A stretch of 64,000 bases of DNA from Cryptomeria japonica (GCF_030272615.1 NC_081410.1:510691442-510755441); one strand, 5' to 3'. Positions 1-12,013 are shown, counted from the first letter of the stretch. The notes: a model not told the origin generated them from the sequence alone. Program-made: numbers and translations.

Positions 1-369
1 GAAACTGCATTAATGATATTGTGAGAGGTATATGTCTTATTTATAGGAGAGCAACCACTCCTAATCAAGTCGGCTTATGATGAATTAATAACCTTTAATT
101 TATTTGCATCACTTTAACCGAAACCCTTTATTAGATAGGGTCGGCCCTATTCATGTAAGCATGTTATCTTGCACGTAGCATGGTATTGAGGAGTAGCGTG
201 ATGTTAAGGAGTGTGTGATGTATAGGGCCCAGCCCTAAGAGTGGCGTGTGGGATGAGAAGGGCCCAGCCCTAAAAGTAGCGTGTGAGAGGAGAAGGGCCC
301 AGCCCTTGGCGGATTCCAATGTTGCCTTAAGGCAATTGGAATCCGCATTCTACCTAGTTACAATCAACA
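1..369 (-). repeat. 3' LTR (partial) of the first Copia element
   Basis: Matches 4834-5202 at a constant offset of 4833 and ends in CAATCAACA on the plus strand, that is TGTTGATTG as the LTR start on the minus strand. About 590 bases of this LTR lie left of the window. Confidence 0.85.
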
Positions 370-379
370 CTCCCTCTTA
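370..379 (-). other. Polypurine tract of the first Copia element
   Basis: The minus strand reads TAAGAGGGAG immediately before the 3' LTR start. This is the expected place and composition for the plus-strand primer. Confidence 0.7.
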
Positions 380-639
380 ACTAGGGAGAAAGATAATCTT
401 ACAACCTGGTTACAAGATTAGGGCCCCGCCCTAAGTAATACATACAATATTTAAATTGTAATTTGAACTTAGCTGTCAACTTCAAATATTTCTGAGAGAG
501 GATCACAAATAGTAGCCACAAATAGTAGCCCATAGTATCCATCTTGTACTGCCTGTGGAGAGTGGATGCACACTTGCAAGTCATGAATACACGCACAATT
601 ATTCATGCACATCATGCCATCAATCGCGTATATCCATCA

Positions 640-1200
640 TACATTGTCTTTACCTCAGTCTTCTCCCAACGAAAAATGTAACATCATAATCTTCCATCTT
701 GCACCCAAGCATAGAGTGGAGATACATAATCATTGCTCTCCATAAGCATGGAATGAAAATATAGTCCTCCATCTTGCACACAAGCAAAGAATGGAATAAA
801 CATAATCGAAATATTTTAGTCTCCCATCTTACACATAAGCATAGAATGGAACTACATAACATAATCTTCCAGCTCGCACACAAGCATAGACTGGATCCAC
901 CTTACATTGCCCGCAGAGGGTGGAGAGGATCTTTTCTACCATCTTACATTGCCTGCAGAGGATGGTTAACAATTATACTTCTCCCTGAGAAGATTACAAT
1001 ACCATCTTACATTGCCCGCAGAGGATGGTTACCAATTACACTTCTCACTGAGAAGATTACAATACCATCTTACATTGCCCGCAGAGGATGGTTTAACATT
1101 TACAATACCATCTTACATTGCCCGCAGAGGATGGTTACTAATTACACTTCTCCATGAGAAGTTTACAATACCACCTTAAATTGCCCGCAGAGGGTGGTTG
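640..1200. repeat. Array of short hairpin-forming repeats
   Basis: Two related repeat types follow each other. From about 690 to 890 there are units around TCCATCTTGCACACAAGC...GAATGGA. From about 896 to 1200 there are at least six units around CCATCTTACATTGCCC...GAGGATGG, some separated by CTTCTC...GAGAAG. Each unit can fold on itself because CCATC pairs with GATGG and CTTCTC with GAGAAG. The open frame across it simply translates the repeat and is not a gene. The array lies just inside the 3' LTR of the first Copia element. Confidence 0.75.
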
Positions 1201-1214
1201 ATACAACACAATGT

Positions 1215-1530
1215 ATCACAGAGGTTGAGACTCTCTCTCAACCAAGGCGGTGTTCTCCATAGCTCCAAGTCTATCTCAAGCTTCAAGAGACTTGGTGAGA
1301 ACATCTGCAACACAGGATTGTCCTGCCATAAAACACTGAATTGTCAGGTATCACTATACAATTCTAATAATAAATCAAAACAGCATAACAAGAATTTTGA
1401 GAAACCACACTGCTTCTCTTGATGCAACACTTGCAACAATGTATTTAGCTACAGTAATACTTAATGCAACTGAGGACTGTCCCTGTAGGTCCAAGAGATT
1501 GCAGCGGGTGAATGCTTGAAGTGTTTTCCT
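1215..1530 (-). pseudogene. Copia RNase H C-terminal remnant
   Basis: Minus-strand translation, with frame changes, gives pieces that match the end of Copia Pol in order: an ISW..R....ALS.T.A.YI.AS segment, then VASREAVWFLKIL, then VADVLTKSLE and a tail with LGA.ENTALVERE. In intact elements this region covers the RNase H active-site Asp and the conserved ADVLTK motif. Here the piece between VASREAVW and VADVLTK, which normally holds CDNQSA, is degraded. Stops and shifts make it non-functional. It shows that the first element derives from a full Copia element that lost most of Pol. Identification rests on motif recognition only. Confidence 0.6.
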
Positions 1531-4233
1531 TGTCCGTAACACTTCTTGACCAATCTAAACCTAAGCAGCTTCAGCCCATAATCAATTGTGTCTTGCAAAC
1601 ATCAAAATATGCTTGCTTGCAACAATATGCTTAGCTGAAGCACTCGCCAATCAACCTGCCTCTATTCAGATGAATCTACAAGATCATAGTTGGCTGCAGA
1701 CATACTCAACTTCTTCAAGTTAGTTTCCATATAAGTTTATAATCCATAATTCTGACACAACAATAGAAAACTTGACTTAGAATAATTTCATTAGATCCTT
1801 GCCACACTTCTAACCTAGAAGTAATGCATTTTAGGTTTAGATCTTCTATCTCAATTCTAAGCTAATTCTTTCTTATATTAAATCATGAGACTATCTTTAT
1901 GTCAGAGTTTGATCATCAGAATTAACATTTCAAATACTTTAAGGAACAGGTTAGAATCTATACAAAAACCCTAGGCTTACCATTTACTCTTTCATACCAA
2001 GAGTTTTATTGAAGGTCATAGGGCTCTCTCTTAATCCTCAATATCAAACTGATAGCCAAGCATCATAGATCATAATTATTCATAAACAAGGATGAGAAAT
2101 GCCAACTTCACCTTTTATGAATTGGACCCATGGTGCAATTATGATCAGGACATATCCTCAAACTTCTTCTAATTGAGTGAGAAGATCCTTATGCCTTACT
2201 TCAAAGCTCCCTCTGAAGTCACATCAATCCAAGCTTATGGATTTCTGATGTCAGTAAGGCCTTGCTCCTCGACATACATCACCTACTATATGAGGTTATA
2301 TAAAAATGACCTTGGGTGAGGATCACAACATTCATGATAAGTTAGATGCGTTCTTTTAACAGTATAACCAATGATCCATAGAATGTTGAGACAATACTTA
2401 TATGACACAAATTAAAAGAGCCAGCCCGTAACACATAACCTTGAAAACTTGTACATCACCATACTTCACACTTCATGATAGTAAATACTCAACTGAAAAG
2501 TCAGTTTTATGTAACTATTATAGAATCATTCAATTAATAGTCAAAAACTCAATCAGATCATAGGTGAGGAAGTAATAATAGAATGTTTACAAGAAGTATA
2601 CTTACCAATGAAGATACTAACCAAGCAATGATAGTGAGAGCCTATACTTCTATGAATCAATAGCAATTAGTAAGCTACAGTATATAATAAAATAATTCTG
2701 ATAAAGGATTTCAGATCAACCTCTAGATATCCAACAGCAAATACAAGCATTGAACAATAAATTCCTAACGCACTTATTTATGGCATTAATGAATACTTCA
2801 TTTACTCAATTAGCAGCGATACTTATGTAACTGGCTTATTTTCCCTTACGCACATAGATAAAGGCACACACAAATTAAACGAAGTTCAAAACAGAGAGGA
2901 AATATTCAAGTTCACAATGTCTTTACAAATATATGAAGTTCAACTTTTCTTCTTTGTTTTGATCTCACTCATTGGAACAATTAAGCACTAGATATTTAAT
3001 GTGGGCATACTTCCATATTTAATTTTAGTATTTAATTGATCAAGTCATAGACACGCATGTACACAAAATTTCCCCTACTAGGTTTAGGTCTATTTTAACC
3101 ATAATTTAATCTATTTCAAAATACTTATGACTTCAATTAATTTATCAATTATTAATAAGTAAATTGTTCATTTACCATACTAGAGAACTAATTATATCAT
3201 ACTAGATAATTAATTTTATCATCCATAATTCTTAATGCAAGAGTCAACCTACGTTACTACTTCAATTCTAAGGAAGAAGGGGATGGCTATGTTACCAAAG
3301 CGCTCAAAGACCAAGATACAATAGGCTCCCTCAAGGTTTACAGTTCCAAGCCCTTACCCTATCTTGGGACCATACCCTCAAAGTTTACGGGATGCTGATC
3401 CTTACCCTATCTTGGGAATCATCCTATTGATTGGATTTAGACTGCCCCTCTTTGGAAACAACTCCATTCTCAACTTTCTTAAATATTGACAGTAGTAACA
3501 AGTATTAGGCTACAAGTATACTAACTTGTCATGTATTATGAATGAAATTAAGTATAACTGTCATACGTATTGCAATCCATATTAATATTATTATTAAATT
3601 CTGCATAAGATCATTATTAGGTATCATATATTAAGCATGCACTAAGCACATCCCCATGCATACCACCAAGAACAAAGATGTTACTACCTGTAACTTAAAA
3701 ATAGTTATGATCCAATCCGATCCGAGGTGATATCACTGGATGCTTTGATTTCTTTCCTTTATGTCTCTCAATATGAGGGAGAGGTCACACCTCTTCATCA
3801 TGTATGTTCTTTGGCAAGAGACACACCCTTTCACAATCAGATCTGCAACTCTTATTTAAATCAGATCTTAACCACTACATAAAGTTGCAACCAAAAATAA
3901 TAAGCCCTTAACAACAATCTTAATTAACCAAGCATCCTCTTATAATATTCGGTTTAACAAGGACTAAAATAGAAGATTCGTTCATTTAACATTTAATGTT
4001 TTCATTGTTATTGAGAGATCCTTATATTTACAAACATGTCATCAAAGAAGGAAAGGACAAGAGACTGAAATTACATGATTAAATCTGATCGCTGGTTAGT
4101 ACGAACCTATCTCGGATATTTCCATCAAGCCTATCTTCAACTTCCAGCCCCATTAACCTGGCCTGTGAATGAGACAACAATCTGGAAATAAAGGAGTACT
4201 AATTCTGAAAATTGAAGGTTGATCTAGCCTATA
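1531..4233. other. Non-coding interior of the first Copia element
   Basis: AT-rich, no frame over 60 codons on either strand and no recognised domain. A short internal duplication around CCTTACCCTATCTTGGGA occurs near 3350 and 3400. It occupies the place of gag and most of pol. Confidence 0.6.
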
Positions 4234-4245
4234 GCTCTGATACCA
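4234..4245 (-). other. Primer binding site (initiator tRNA-Met type)
   Basis: The minus strand reads TGGTATCAGAGC directly after the 5' LTR end with no gap. This is the common plant Copia primer site and fixes the element's orientation. Confidence 0.85.
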
Positions 4246-5202
4246 TGTTAATTTTAGTACTTTCAAATTAGATGAAACTCAAAAAATCAGAATTTGTTTC
4301 TAACTAGGTTAATTAGATTTATTGGTTTTCAGATTTAAGCATAGTAAGAAATGAATGCAAAAGAGACAAGACAAAGTTACCCTAGGAAAACCTCCTAGGA
4401 GGAAAAACCTAGCCAGAAAAGATCCTCAGATCTGATTATGGTTTTAGATTCAATTGACAATTACACACTTATCTGGAGTATAGAAGTTGCAATCACAAGG
4501 AAGATGATATAGAAGACTACACAGCTAGGTTGTTGACAGTGATCATGATTTACAGTCCTTCTAACTTGTCTTGCTGTGCATGCACCTTTTAACTAATTCA
4601 CAGTCCTTTGCTTGAGCCTTCAATGGAGATCCCTGTCTTTGATGATAACTTGTGATCACCAATTAGATCTGCTGCACATACATGGAGTTCACTGTGATCA
4701 CCAATTAGATCTGCACATACATGGAGTTCGCTGTGACCTAACTGATAATCTGCTGCCTATGAATGAAGTTCGATGTGATCTGCTGCTTGCAAAGGAGTTC
4801 GCTACCCAAGAAGGATATATTTCGCATTTACTTGAAACTGCATTAATGATATTGTGAGAGGTATATGTCTTATTTATAGGAGAGCAACCACTCCTAATCA
4901 AGTCGGCTTATGATGAATTAATAACCTTTAATTTATTTGCATCACTTTAACCGAAACCCTTTATTAGATAGGGTCGGCCCTATTCATGTAAGCATGTTAT
5001 CTTGCACGTAGCGTGGTATTGAGGAGTAGCGTGGTGTTAAGGAGTGCGTGATGTATAGGGCCCAGCCCTAAGAGTGGCGTGTGGGATGAGAAGGGCCCAG
5101 CCCTAAAAGTAGCGTGTGAGAGGAGAAGGGCCCAGCCCTTGGCGGATTCCAATGTTGCCTTAAGGCAATTGGAATCCGCATTCTACCTAGTTACAATCAA
5201 CA
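4246..5202 (-). repeat. 5' LTR of the first Copia element, 957 bp
   Basis: Bounded on the plus strand by TGTTAATTTTAG and CAATCAACA, thus TG...CA in both directions. It contains a 44-bp near-tandem repeat around ATCACCAATTAGATCTGC at 4651-4735 with a third decayed unit, a TATA box, and three closely spaced GGGCCCAGCCCT copies (about 5057-5140). Confidence 0.85.
4871..4880 (-). promoter_or_regulatory. TATA box of the LTR promoter
   Basis: The minus strand reads CCTATAAATA about 325 bases into the LTR, which would drive transcription leftward through the element. Confidence 0.5.
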
Positions 5203-5309
5203 ATTTCTTCTAGGTATCAAATATTGTATTTGCCATTTTCAAATAACTAAAAAAAAAATAGCTAATTTTAATAAATTTTAAGTACATGGATAATTAAGGG
5301 TTGTGATAA

Positions 5310-5830
5310 TGACAATTGGTGCATGTGTGAAGACTATCAGGAGCTCAATAAGCTTACTGTTAAAGATAAGTTTCATGATCTTGTCATTGATGATTTGCTT
5401 GGTGAATTAAATGATGTTGCCTTCTTTACTAAACTAGACCTCAAATCAAGGTATCAGCAAATCAGAATTAGAGAACAAGACATTCTAAAGACTGCATTCC
5501 ATACATGAGGGTCATTGTGATATTTTGGTCATATTTTTTGGTCTTAAAAATGCCCATGCACATTTCAGTGTTTACTGAATTCTATATTCAAGCTATTTCT
5601 CCATGAATTTGTATGAGTGTTCTTTGATGATATACTTATTTGTAATAAAACTTCGGAGGAACATCTCCAACATGTGGAGTTAGTACTGCAGTTGTTGAAG
5701 CAACATCAGCTTTTTGACAAGCCTCTGAAATATTCATTTGGTGAGCAGAAAGTGAAGTATGGAGTCATATAGTTTCTAAACCTTGGTAAGATCAAGGCCA
5801 TGATGGACTACCAAAATCCCAAAAGACTCA
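5310..5830 (+). pseudogene. Ty3/Gypsy reverse transcriptase remnant
   Basis: The translated pieces match the core of a plant Gypsy reverse transcriptase in order: C.DY.ELNK.TVKDKF, VIDDLLGEL, FFTKLDLKS.Y.QIRIRE.DI.KTAFHT, EGH, FGL.NA, then FFDDIL and EEHLQHVELVLQLLKQHQLF. The FFDDIL segment carries the second and third catalytic aspartates. The DLKSRYQQIR segment carries the first. Stops after KTAFHT and between FGLKNAH and FFDDIL break the frame. No LTRs, integrase or Gag were seen beside it, so it is an isolated fragment next to the right edge of the first Copia element. Confidence 0.85.
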
Positions 5831-6607
5831 AAATTCATATACCCAAAGGTATATGGAAGCTAAGATGTACATGAGAACAACATGGTCCAAGAAAAATGGT
5901 ACAAAAAGGTCTCAGATCTGTCTGATGGTAATATCTACTCACAAGAGAGTCTAAAGCAAAAAACATGATCGCTCATATGACAATGCAATCCTTGGGTCAG
6001 AGTTTTAGTCAAACAATAAACCACCAGAAGAAGAGAGGAATAGTGAAAGAAGACAACTATAGGAAAAAATGTCTACAATCTCCGCATTGCTCCAGCCTCT
6101 ATAGTCCTTGAATATATCTCAAGGGCATCACTTCCCAAGTAACAAGAGGGTAGTCTTGTCAAAGGTTGCATTTAGTGCACTAGAAAGGGGTTTAAGAACC
6201 AAAATTTTGTTGCAATCAATGCTATGTATATCAGGTTCCCTACAAAAAGATTTAGTACTTAACAACAAAATAAGCTTAAATATTTATAGTGTTACTATTA
6301 TTGGGTAAATATCAATGTTTATTGGGTAAGTATTATTGGGCAAGTATGCCCAAACCCTAATCTAAACCCTCAAAATTTTCTAGTCTTAAGATTAAAATCA
6401 GGGCATACATAGTAACCCAAAATGAAAAAACCTGACCCTGAACAAATAAAAATTTTAAGATTTTAAATTATGATGTTTTCAAAATTATTATAATTTATTC
6501 AAATTTAACATAATATAAATATTGTTTTATTTTTAAGGATTTATTACTTATATTTTTTTTAAATCAAATTTATGTAGGGTGAATTTAATATTTAATAATG
6601 ATATTTT

Positions 6608-6890
6608 TTTCAATAAGCAGCTTTAAGGTGGACCACCCTTCTTTGTGATAATTATCTCTAGGTGACTTGGTGTTCCTAAGGATCATTGCACAATTCTATC
6701 TATAATCTCTTTTGCAATAACACGTGGAAAGAAATCAACAAAAATTTCAATCACAACCAAAAAATCTTCTTTAAGGATGAAAGTGGCGATGATAGTGAAA
6801 CCAAGACCCTTCTTTAAAATGTTTAAAGTGGATTTGCTACTTGCGACATCATAGAGGTCAACAACAATTTTATTCACCCAATCTTCAATT
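6608..6890 (-). pseudogene. Penelope-like element fragment (N-terminal region)
   Basis: Minus-strand translation contains LKKGLGFTII, then KEDFLVVIE, then FPRVIAKEIIDRIV. After a shift of one frame it continues with ILRNTKSPRDN and KEGWSTLKLL. The order of GLxF, (P)xxDxxxxxE, EEIRxxxxxxL, KxPxxNxxKEExxAL matches the stretch ahead of the reverse transcriptase domain in Penelope-like elements as I remember them. No reverse transcriptase domain or GIY-YIG domain follows, so it is a short truncated copy. Penelope-like elements called Dryads have been reported in conifers as horizontal transfers from arthropods. Whether this belongs to that group needs a search. Confidence 0.5.
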
Positions 6891-8693
6891 TAAAAATGTG
6901 AGTGGAGCCCACTTAGTTGTGTTACCTATGAGGTGTAAAACCTTAGACATCTTACAAAGCAATAATTTGAAGGAAGGGTCAAAACATTAATAGTGCCCTT
7001 CCCTCCCATTGCACGTGAAAATGAGCCAATTTACAACCTTAGACTTCTTCTTAGGAGGCAAGGGATTAGAGGAAAGGATCAAAATGTCAATTCACGTGAT
7101 AGATGCATCCAAGTTCAAATAGGAAGTGTTGATTTGGGGGTCATGCAAGCTAAAAACAGATTAGGTTAGGGTTTTTAGACTGCATGGTAACATTAAATAA
7201 AGTATCATATTGGGAGTTGAGGGAGCCCCACTCATGTAAAACCAAAGTGTCGTGGCTTAAAAAGTCTGAAGTCATAATCCCATACTAAAACATTTTTGAA
7301 TTATGCAAAGCCAAAACGAAACATTGAAATAAGAACCATAACAATCAAATTGGAAAATCTTAGATAATGTCTAGAGGAAAGAGGACCAATGGCCATGGAG
7401 AAATGTATGCCTTGCACAAGGATGTTATATTCATCGTGCAAATGATCAGCTCCCATAGTCCATAAGTTATTAGACCGAGCTTGCACACTCCAGCATTTAG
7501 ATGGTCCCCATGGGCAGTTCTTGTTAGTTGAGGAAGGGGTAATATCCTCCCCAGTGAAAATCTTTTGACTTTAAATTCTTCCCATTATCCCACTGTCGCA
7601 TAATCCCCTTTTCTCCACCAGTTTCAGCTCCATTTTATTCCTGGGAACTACTTTCTCCCACATAAAATCCCAAAAGGGCTACAGGGATGGTAGAAATCTT
7701 CTGCCGGTAGATGTTAAAGTAAGAGGTCTACATGACTGATGCACAAGAGGTGAGTTATAAATCAGAACATATAGCATCAGACTCTACCAATGACAAAGGA
7801 GCAGCACTTTTAAAGCTGTGCCATAACAGCAATTCTTAGGGGTTTTGCTGCTGTCCCTGTGCTGAAAAACAAGAATATCTATAGGCTATCAGTTTGTGGG
7901 CTTCTTCTTTGTGAGAGATGCAAACTTCCTTTATTGCCCTGTCTCCCAGAGTGATTTCAAACCCTCCACTCTAGCATGTGAAGAAACATCCAAGCTGATT
8001 CAGATATCAACCAGCAAGGAGACGGCTCATTCAAGGTGCAGGTGAACCAGTCTAGCACTGCTTATAACCGATTGCAGCAGCGTGAAATTAAGAGATGACC
8101 ATGGTAGGTCAATGGGAATAGAGGTTGCAGCAGTTAACAATAGAATGTTCTAGGAAGAGGAACTCACCCATTCAAAGATATAATTGTTATGATAATTCCA
8201 CAGGCGACATGATGATGCAAACTGACTCCTACAAATTAGTAGGCACAACAGACCGATTCCTCGGAACCAGGAGATGAGTCTTAGAAGTGGTTAATAATGT
8301 AGTCAGAAATAACTGCTGCAACATGGTTACTAAAAATAGAATTAGAGTTCTGTTAGAAGGTGGTGGCTTTAAGAGAAAAAGAAGGATATTAGACTAGAGA
8401 TTTGTAACGATACAGGAGAGAATAGATAGAAGAATTGGAATTTGAGATATTGAAAATATTTTCTTGGTTTATGGAACCGTATCTTCTGAATCTGCTACCT
8501 GTTTCCTAAGTGCTCGTATCTTGTTAACCCTTGCTTACATCATTATCTGTCTGTTTCCTTCCATAACTGTTTGCTGTGAGTAGCAAAAAGGATATTGATT
8601 GTTTCTATATAGAGCAAGTCTGTGATGTTGGAGCAGACCCACTGCATCGCATGAGATCCAAAGAAAAGAAAAAATCACCTTGCTGTCCCAGCA
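6891..8693. other. No recognisable gene
   Basis: Mixed-composition sequence without open frames over about 60 codons and without recognised domains. It may be intron of the minus-strand URB1 gene, but nothing in the sequence proves this. Confidence 0.4.
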
Positions 8694-8972
8694 TCATTTT
8701 AAAAATGCTAAGTCTACAATCCTCTTAGACAATTTTATCCTCTCCTTCACAAAAAGCACAATTCCATCCCTTAAAGGGTATCGATAACAATCATTGAATT
8801 TTGACAGTCTGTTATGATGAAATAAAAGAGCCTTTTGGTGAAAAGCTGTGTGTTTATTTTCATCAACATTTTGCATCACATTCTGCAATCCATCATCAGG
8901 ATAACCAAACGATGTGGGTATTGCAGGAACAGCCCAATATACTTTGAGAAGCCAAGAGGATGCAGGGATCAA
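8694..8972 (-). other. Candidate exon or gene fragment, unknown
   Basis: A 92-codon open stretch on the minus strand has protein-like composition, with FGYPDDGLQN, HQKALLFHHNRLSKFN and VKERIKLSKRIVDLAFL. A possible acceptor (TTGGCTTCTCAAAG) lies just inside the open frame. It lies downstream of, and on the same strand as, the URB1 exons, so a later URB1 exon is possible. I cannot match it to any remembered part of that protein. It may equally be a repeat fragment. Confidence 0.25.
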
Positions 8973-9248
8973 ATAAGATTATAAACTCAAAATGATGATA
9001 ATAAGGAGTAAAGCACCAAAAACGTTATACTCGAATGCATGTCAATGTATGATTTATTTCTGTAAATGAATATGTTGTACTTGGATACATGTCAACTGCA
9101 CTTCAGAATTCGCTTACACTCAGATGTTATGCATGCAAGAACTTTAAGGTGAGGGTAAATTTGTTTCAAAATGGGAATTAACTTGTGTTGTTCTCATAAT
9201 TCTGCCATACAATTGATTTGACAGTAATTTTTCAGCTAAAACAAGGTA

Positions 9249-9925
9249 TTACAGGGTATAAAATTTGAAGCCTTAAATTAACTTGAGTTACCTCCTCAAA
9301 ATTTTATATTCCTTGTTAAAGTGTTTTATCTGTATTCAGTGTATTGATTACATTAAACATCCTCTCTTAGAAAAATATTGAAAGGCAGTGAGGATTTTTT
9401 GTTCTTTTCGGATCATGGGACATTTAGAAGTTTGTCCTAGCGACTGACCAAACTCATCCAGGCCTAAGTAACTGAATCAGAATTGGAAGAACAGGCACGT
9501 GAGTGTCGTACACTGATATAGCAAAAAAAAGTGAGGGCTGGATATATTCTATTTCTAGGTAACTCTGTACAAAAAACATATAAAAAATCGTGTATATATA
9601 TGTTACAGGATATATAATTTGAAGCTTTCAATTAACTTGAGTCACCTTCTCAAAAAAATTATATTCCTTGTTAAAGTGTTTTATCTGTATTGATTACATT
9701 AAACGTCCTCTTAGAAAAATACAAAGTTGAAAGGCAGTGAGGGTTTTTGTTCTTTTAGGATCATGGGACATTTAGAAGTTTGTCCTAGTGACTGACCAAA
9801 CTCATCCAGGCCTAACTTACTGAATCGGAATTGGAGGAACAGGCACGTGAGTGTGGTACTCTGATATAGCAAAAAAAAAAAAGTGAGGGCTGGGTATATT
9901 CTGGGTAAATCTGTACAAAAAACAG
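9249..9925. repeat. Tandem duplication, unit about 354 bp
   Basis: 9249-9602 and 9603-9925 align along their whole length, from TTACAGG.TATA.AATTTGAAG to GTGAGGGCTGG.TATATTCT. Shared landmarks include GGATCATGGGACATTTAGAA and AACAGGCACGTGAGTGT, which contains a CACGTG box. The copies differ by scattered substitutions and small indels, so the duplication is old. No coding frame is seen. Confidence 0.85.
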
Positions 9926-12013
9926 TATTTTTATATACAGTTTTTGTCTAATTTATTACTATTTATTAATTTAATATTAAATTAAATTTATATTAAATAC
10001 AGTATGATAAGTTATATTAGTATATGATAAAAATGCATTATGGTCAATACTAAATGTACATTATGATAAAAACAATATGCATATCTTAACAGTATATAAA
10101 TTTGTATTACTCTTGTAAATATTACAAAATAAAAACAGATATATAAAATTACATTATGATTAATAATAATATTTAATTGTAACTTCCTTACCTCTTTCAT
10201 ACTGTATAAAGTTACACACATAAGATAAGATATACATAGGTGTAGATTTAGGCTTAGTGTTATTTGTTACAACATATAAAGTTACAATATTGTATTAAGA
10301 CTTAAAGTTATATATGTTCACATTCCTGTTATATCTGCATCTATTCAGCACCATCCCATCTATTATAGTTGATGTTATATCTGGTCCATTTAACACCATC
10401 CTGTTAAACAGATATATAATAGATGGGATGGATGACTACTTAATTGCTGTCGTTGCAAGGAGTTTGACACTCAAAACCTATTGCATGGCTGTTGTTTAGG
10501 TTTCAAGACTGGCATTTAAAGTTTTGGATGGTTCATTCACTAATGGAATCGATCTGTAAATGCCATGCCAACCCTAGAATCAACTGGATACTCCATCAAA
10601 TGATTCCACATGATTCTGACCACTGAAAATTGAAACCCATCTATTTTTTCCCCAATTGAATCACAACCAAATCCAATTTCACGACAAATACTACCCAAAA
10701 ACATTGGGTTCTCCTGTCAATTCGATCATGTAGCCATACTGATCAATTACTACAAAAACTCACCAGGTCAATTCAAATTAAAGTACTCACCAGACTTATC
10801 AAGTAGGCCTACACTCACCAAGTTTTCAAGATTTGCCAAGTCAATTCAAACCCATTTGATTCAAACCCAACCCACCAAGTCTTAACTTTGACAGAAAACT
10901 TTGGCAGTCTTGTCAACTATCGATGCCAAAGAGTTTCTCATATTGTTAAACTAGTTGTCATGCCAATGAAAAATAAACCATTCCCACCTCTCAATCTAGG
11001 TTAGAGACTCCCATGATTTGAAAAACTTGATGCTCATAATCAGGCATTAAAATTAATAAGAAAATTACTGATATCCGACACTTTAGCACTTCTCAAATGA
11101 GAACGAAACACAGAATTTAGATCAATATTAATGGATGATAGAAATCTTTCTAGTAGGAGCACAATTCTAATTACAAAACTTAACAAAACAGCATTCACCC
11201 TCACCCTACAAAAATCGAAAGAAGCATTATCCTATTAATTTGCAAAAGAAAGTGCAATGGAAACTACAGTCCTAATGTATGTGACCAATTGAATCATCTT
11301 CAAAATAGGATGAACATTTAAAAACCAAGAGTAAGACAAATGTAAAAAGAAGTACATAGAGGGAAGGATATCAAATGTTACATTCATTATCTATAAGTAT
11401 AATTTCAGCTGCCACAAATATCTCCAAAAATCAGAGAAGCTGGATACACCCATGCCCCTCTTCGGGCACATGAACCGCCGTATCCAATACAGATACAGCT
11501 CGGATACACATTGGATACCGTATCCGCACATGCCCAAAAAACTCTAAGCTTCCAGCCGTGCTGTATACTGTGTGATTTGAATTTTTTTAAAGTTTGACAT
11601 GAACCTTCGTAAACTTAAATTTAAAAAACTTCATTCATGCAATTTTATTTTATTTTTTCTGTTTTTTTGTAATATTTTATTTTTTAGATTAGATTATTTT
11701 ATTATTGTTTTTTTTTTCTTTATATTTAAATTTTAAGTTATTAATATATTTAGATATTTCTATTTTTTAATTAATATTTATATTTTACTTTATTTATCAT
11801 AATTTAGATTTAAATGACATTATTGTTAATTTAATTATAGGTCCTCGTTTGTATAATTTTTGTATATTATAAATTGTTAAATCAACTATAATTATTTATG
11901 TAGCAATTATGTGTCTATGTTACTTTTAATGTAATGAAAATCCCCTTAAATAACTTGGAAAATTGTGTTAAATATGTGTATGTGTATTTTATAGATGTCA
12001 TATCTAGACATGT
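9926..12013. other. AT-rich non-coding stretch
   Basis: Contains the foldback at 10351-10431 and, at 11450-11535, a cluster of GTATCC/GGATAC words. A similar cluster resumes right of element A at 17230-17310, as expected if A split one host locus. No gene was seen. Confidence 0.5.
10351..10431. repeat. Foldback, 81 bp
   Basis: Left arm CCATCCCATCTATTATA pairs perfectly with TATAATAGATGGGATGG at the right end. Inside, TATATCTG pairs with CAGATATA and TTTAAC with GTTAAA. A near-continuous stem with one bulge of about ten bases and an eight-base loop results. It could be a tiny foldback element or a small-RNA precursor. Confidence 0.7.

Larger units (their letters stand above)
1..5202 (-). mobile_element. 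Copia-type LTR retrotransposon, left end outside window
   Basis: Positions 1-369 and 4834-5202 are a direct repeat with about three differences. Reading the minus strand, the right LTR (4246-5202) is the 5' LTR. It is followed directly by TGGTATCAGAGC, the primer binding site typical of plant Copia elements. At the other end a purine tract (AAGAGGGAG) abuts the 3' LTR, which starts TGTTGATTG at 369. The internal region is only 3.9 kb and holds no open Gag or Pol frame, just an RNase H remnant near the 3' end. The element is therefore non-autonomous or internally deleted. The near-identical LTRs indicate recent insertion. The left target-site duplication lies outside the window, so insertion boundaries cannot be fully checked. 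Confidence 0.85.

Noticed and set aside
774-1157. Open frame of 127 codons with repeated YIARRGW-like segments
   Set aside because: It is the translation of a short DNA repeat array inside an LTR element; the repetition follows the DNA palindromes, and no protein family fits.
640-1200. Possible CRISPR-like array
   Set aside because: Units are contiguous, degenerate and self-complementary without unique spacers, and the genome is eukaryotic.
10012-10221. Minus-strand frame of 69 codons rich in Ile, Tyr and Phe
   Set aside because: AT-rich composition alone explains it.
11450-11535. GTATCC-rich cluster as a microsatellite
   Set aside because: Words recur irregularly without a fixed period; noted only because a similar cluster lies on the other side of element A.
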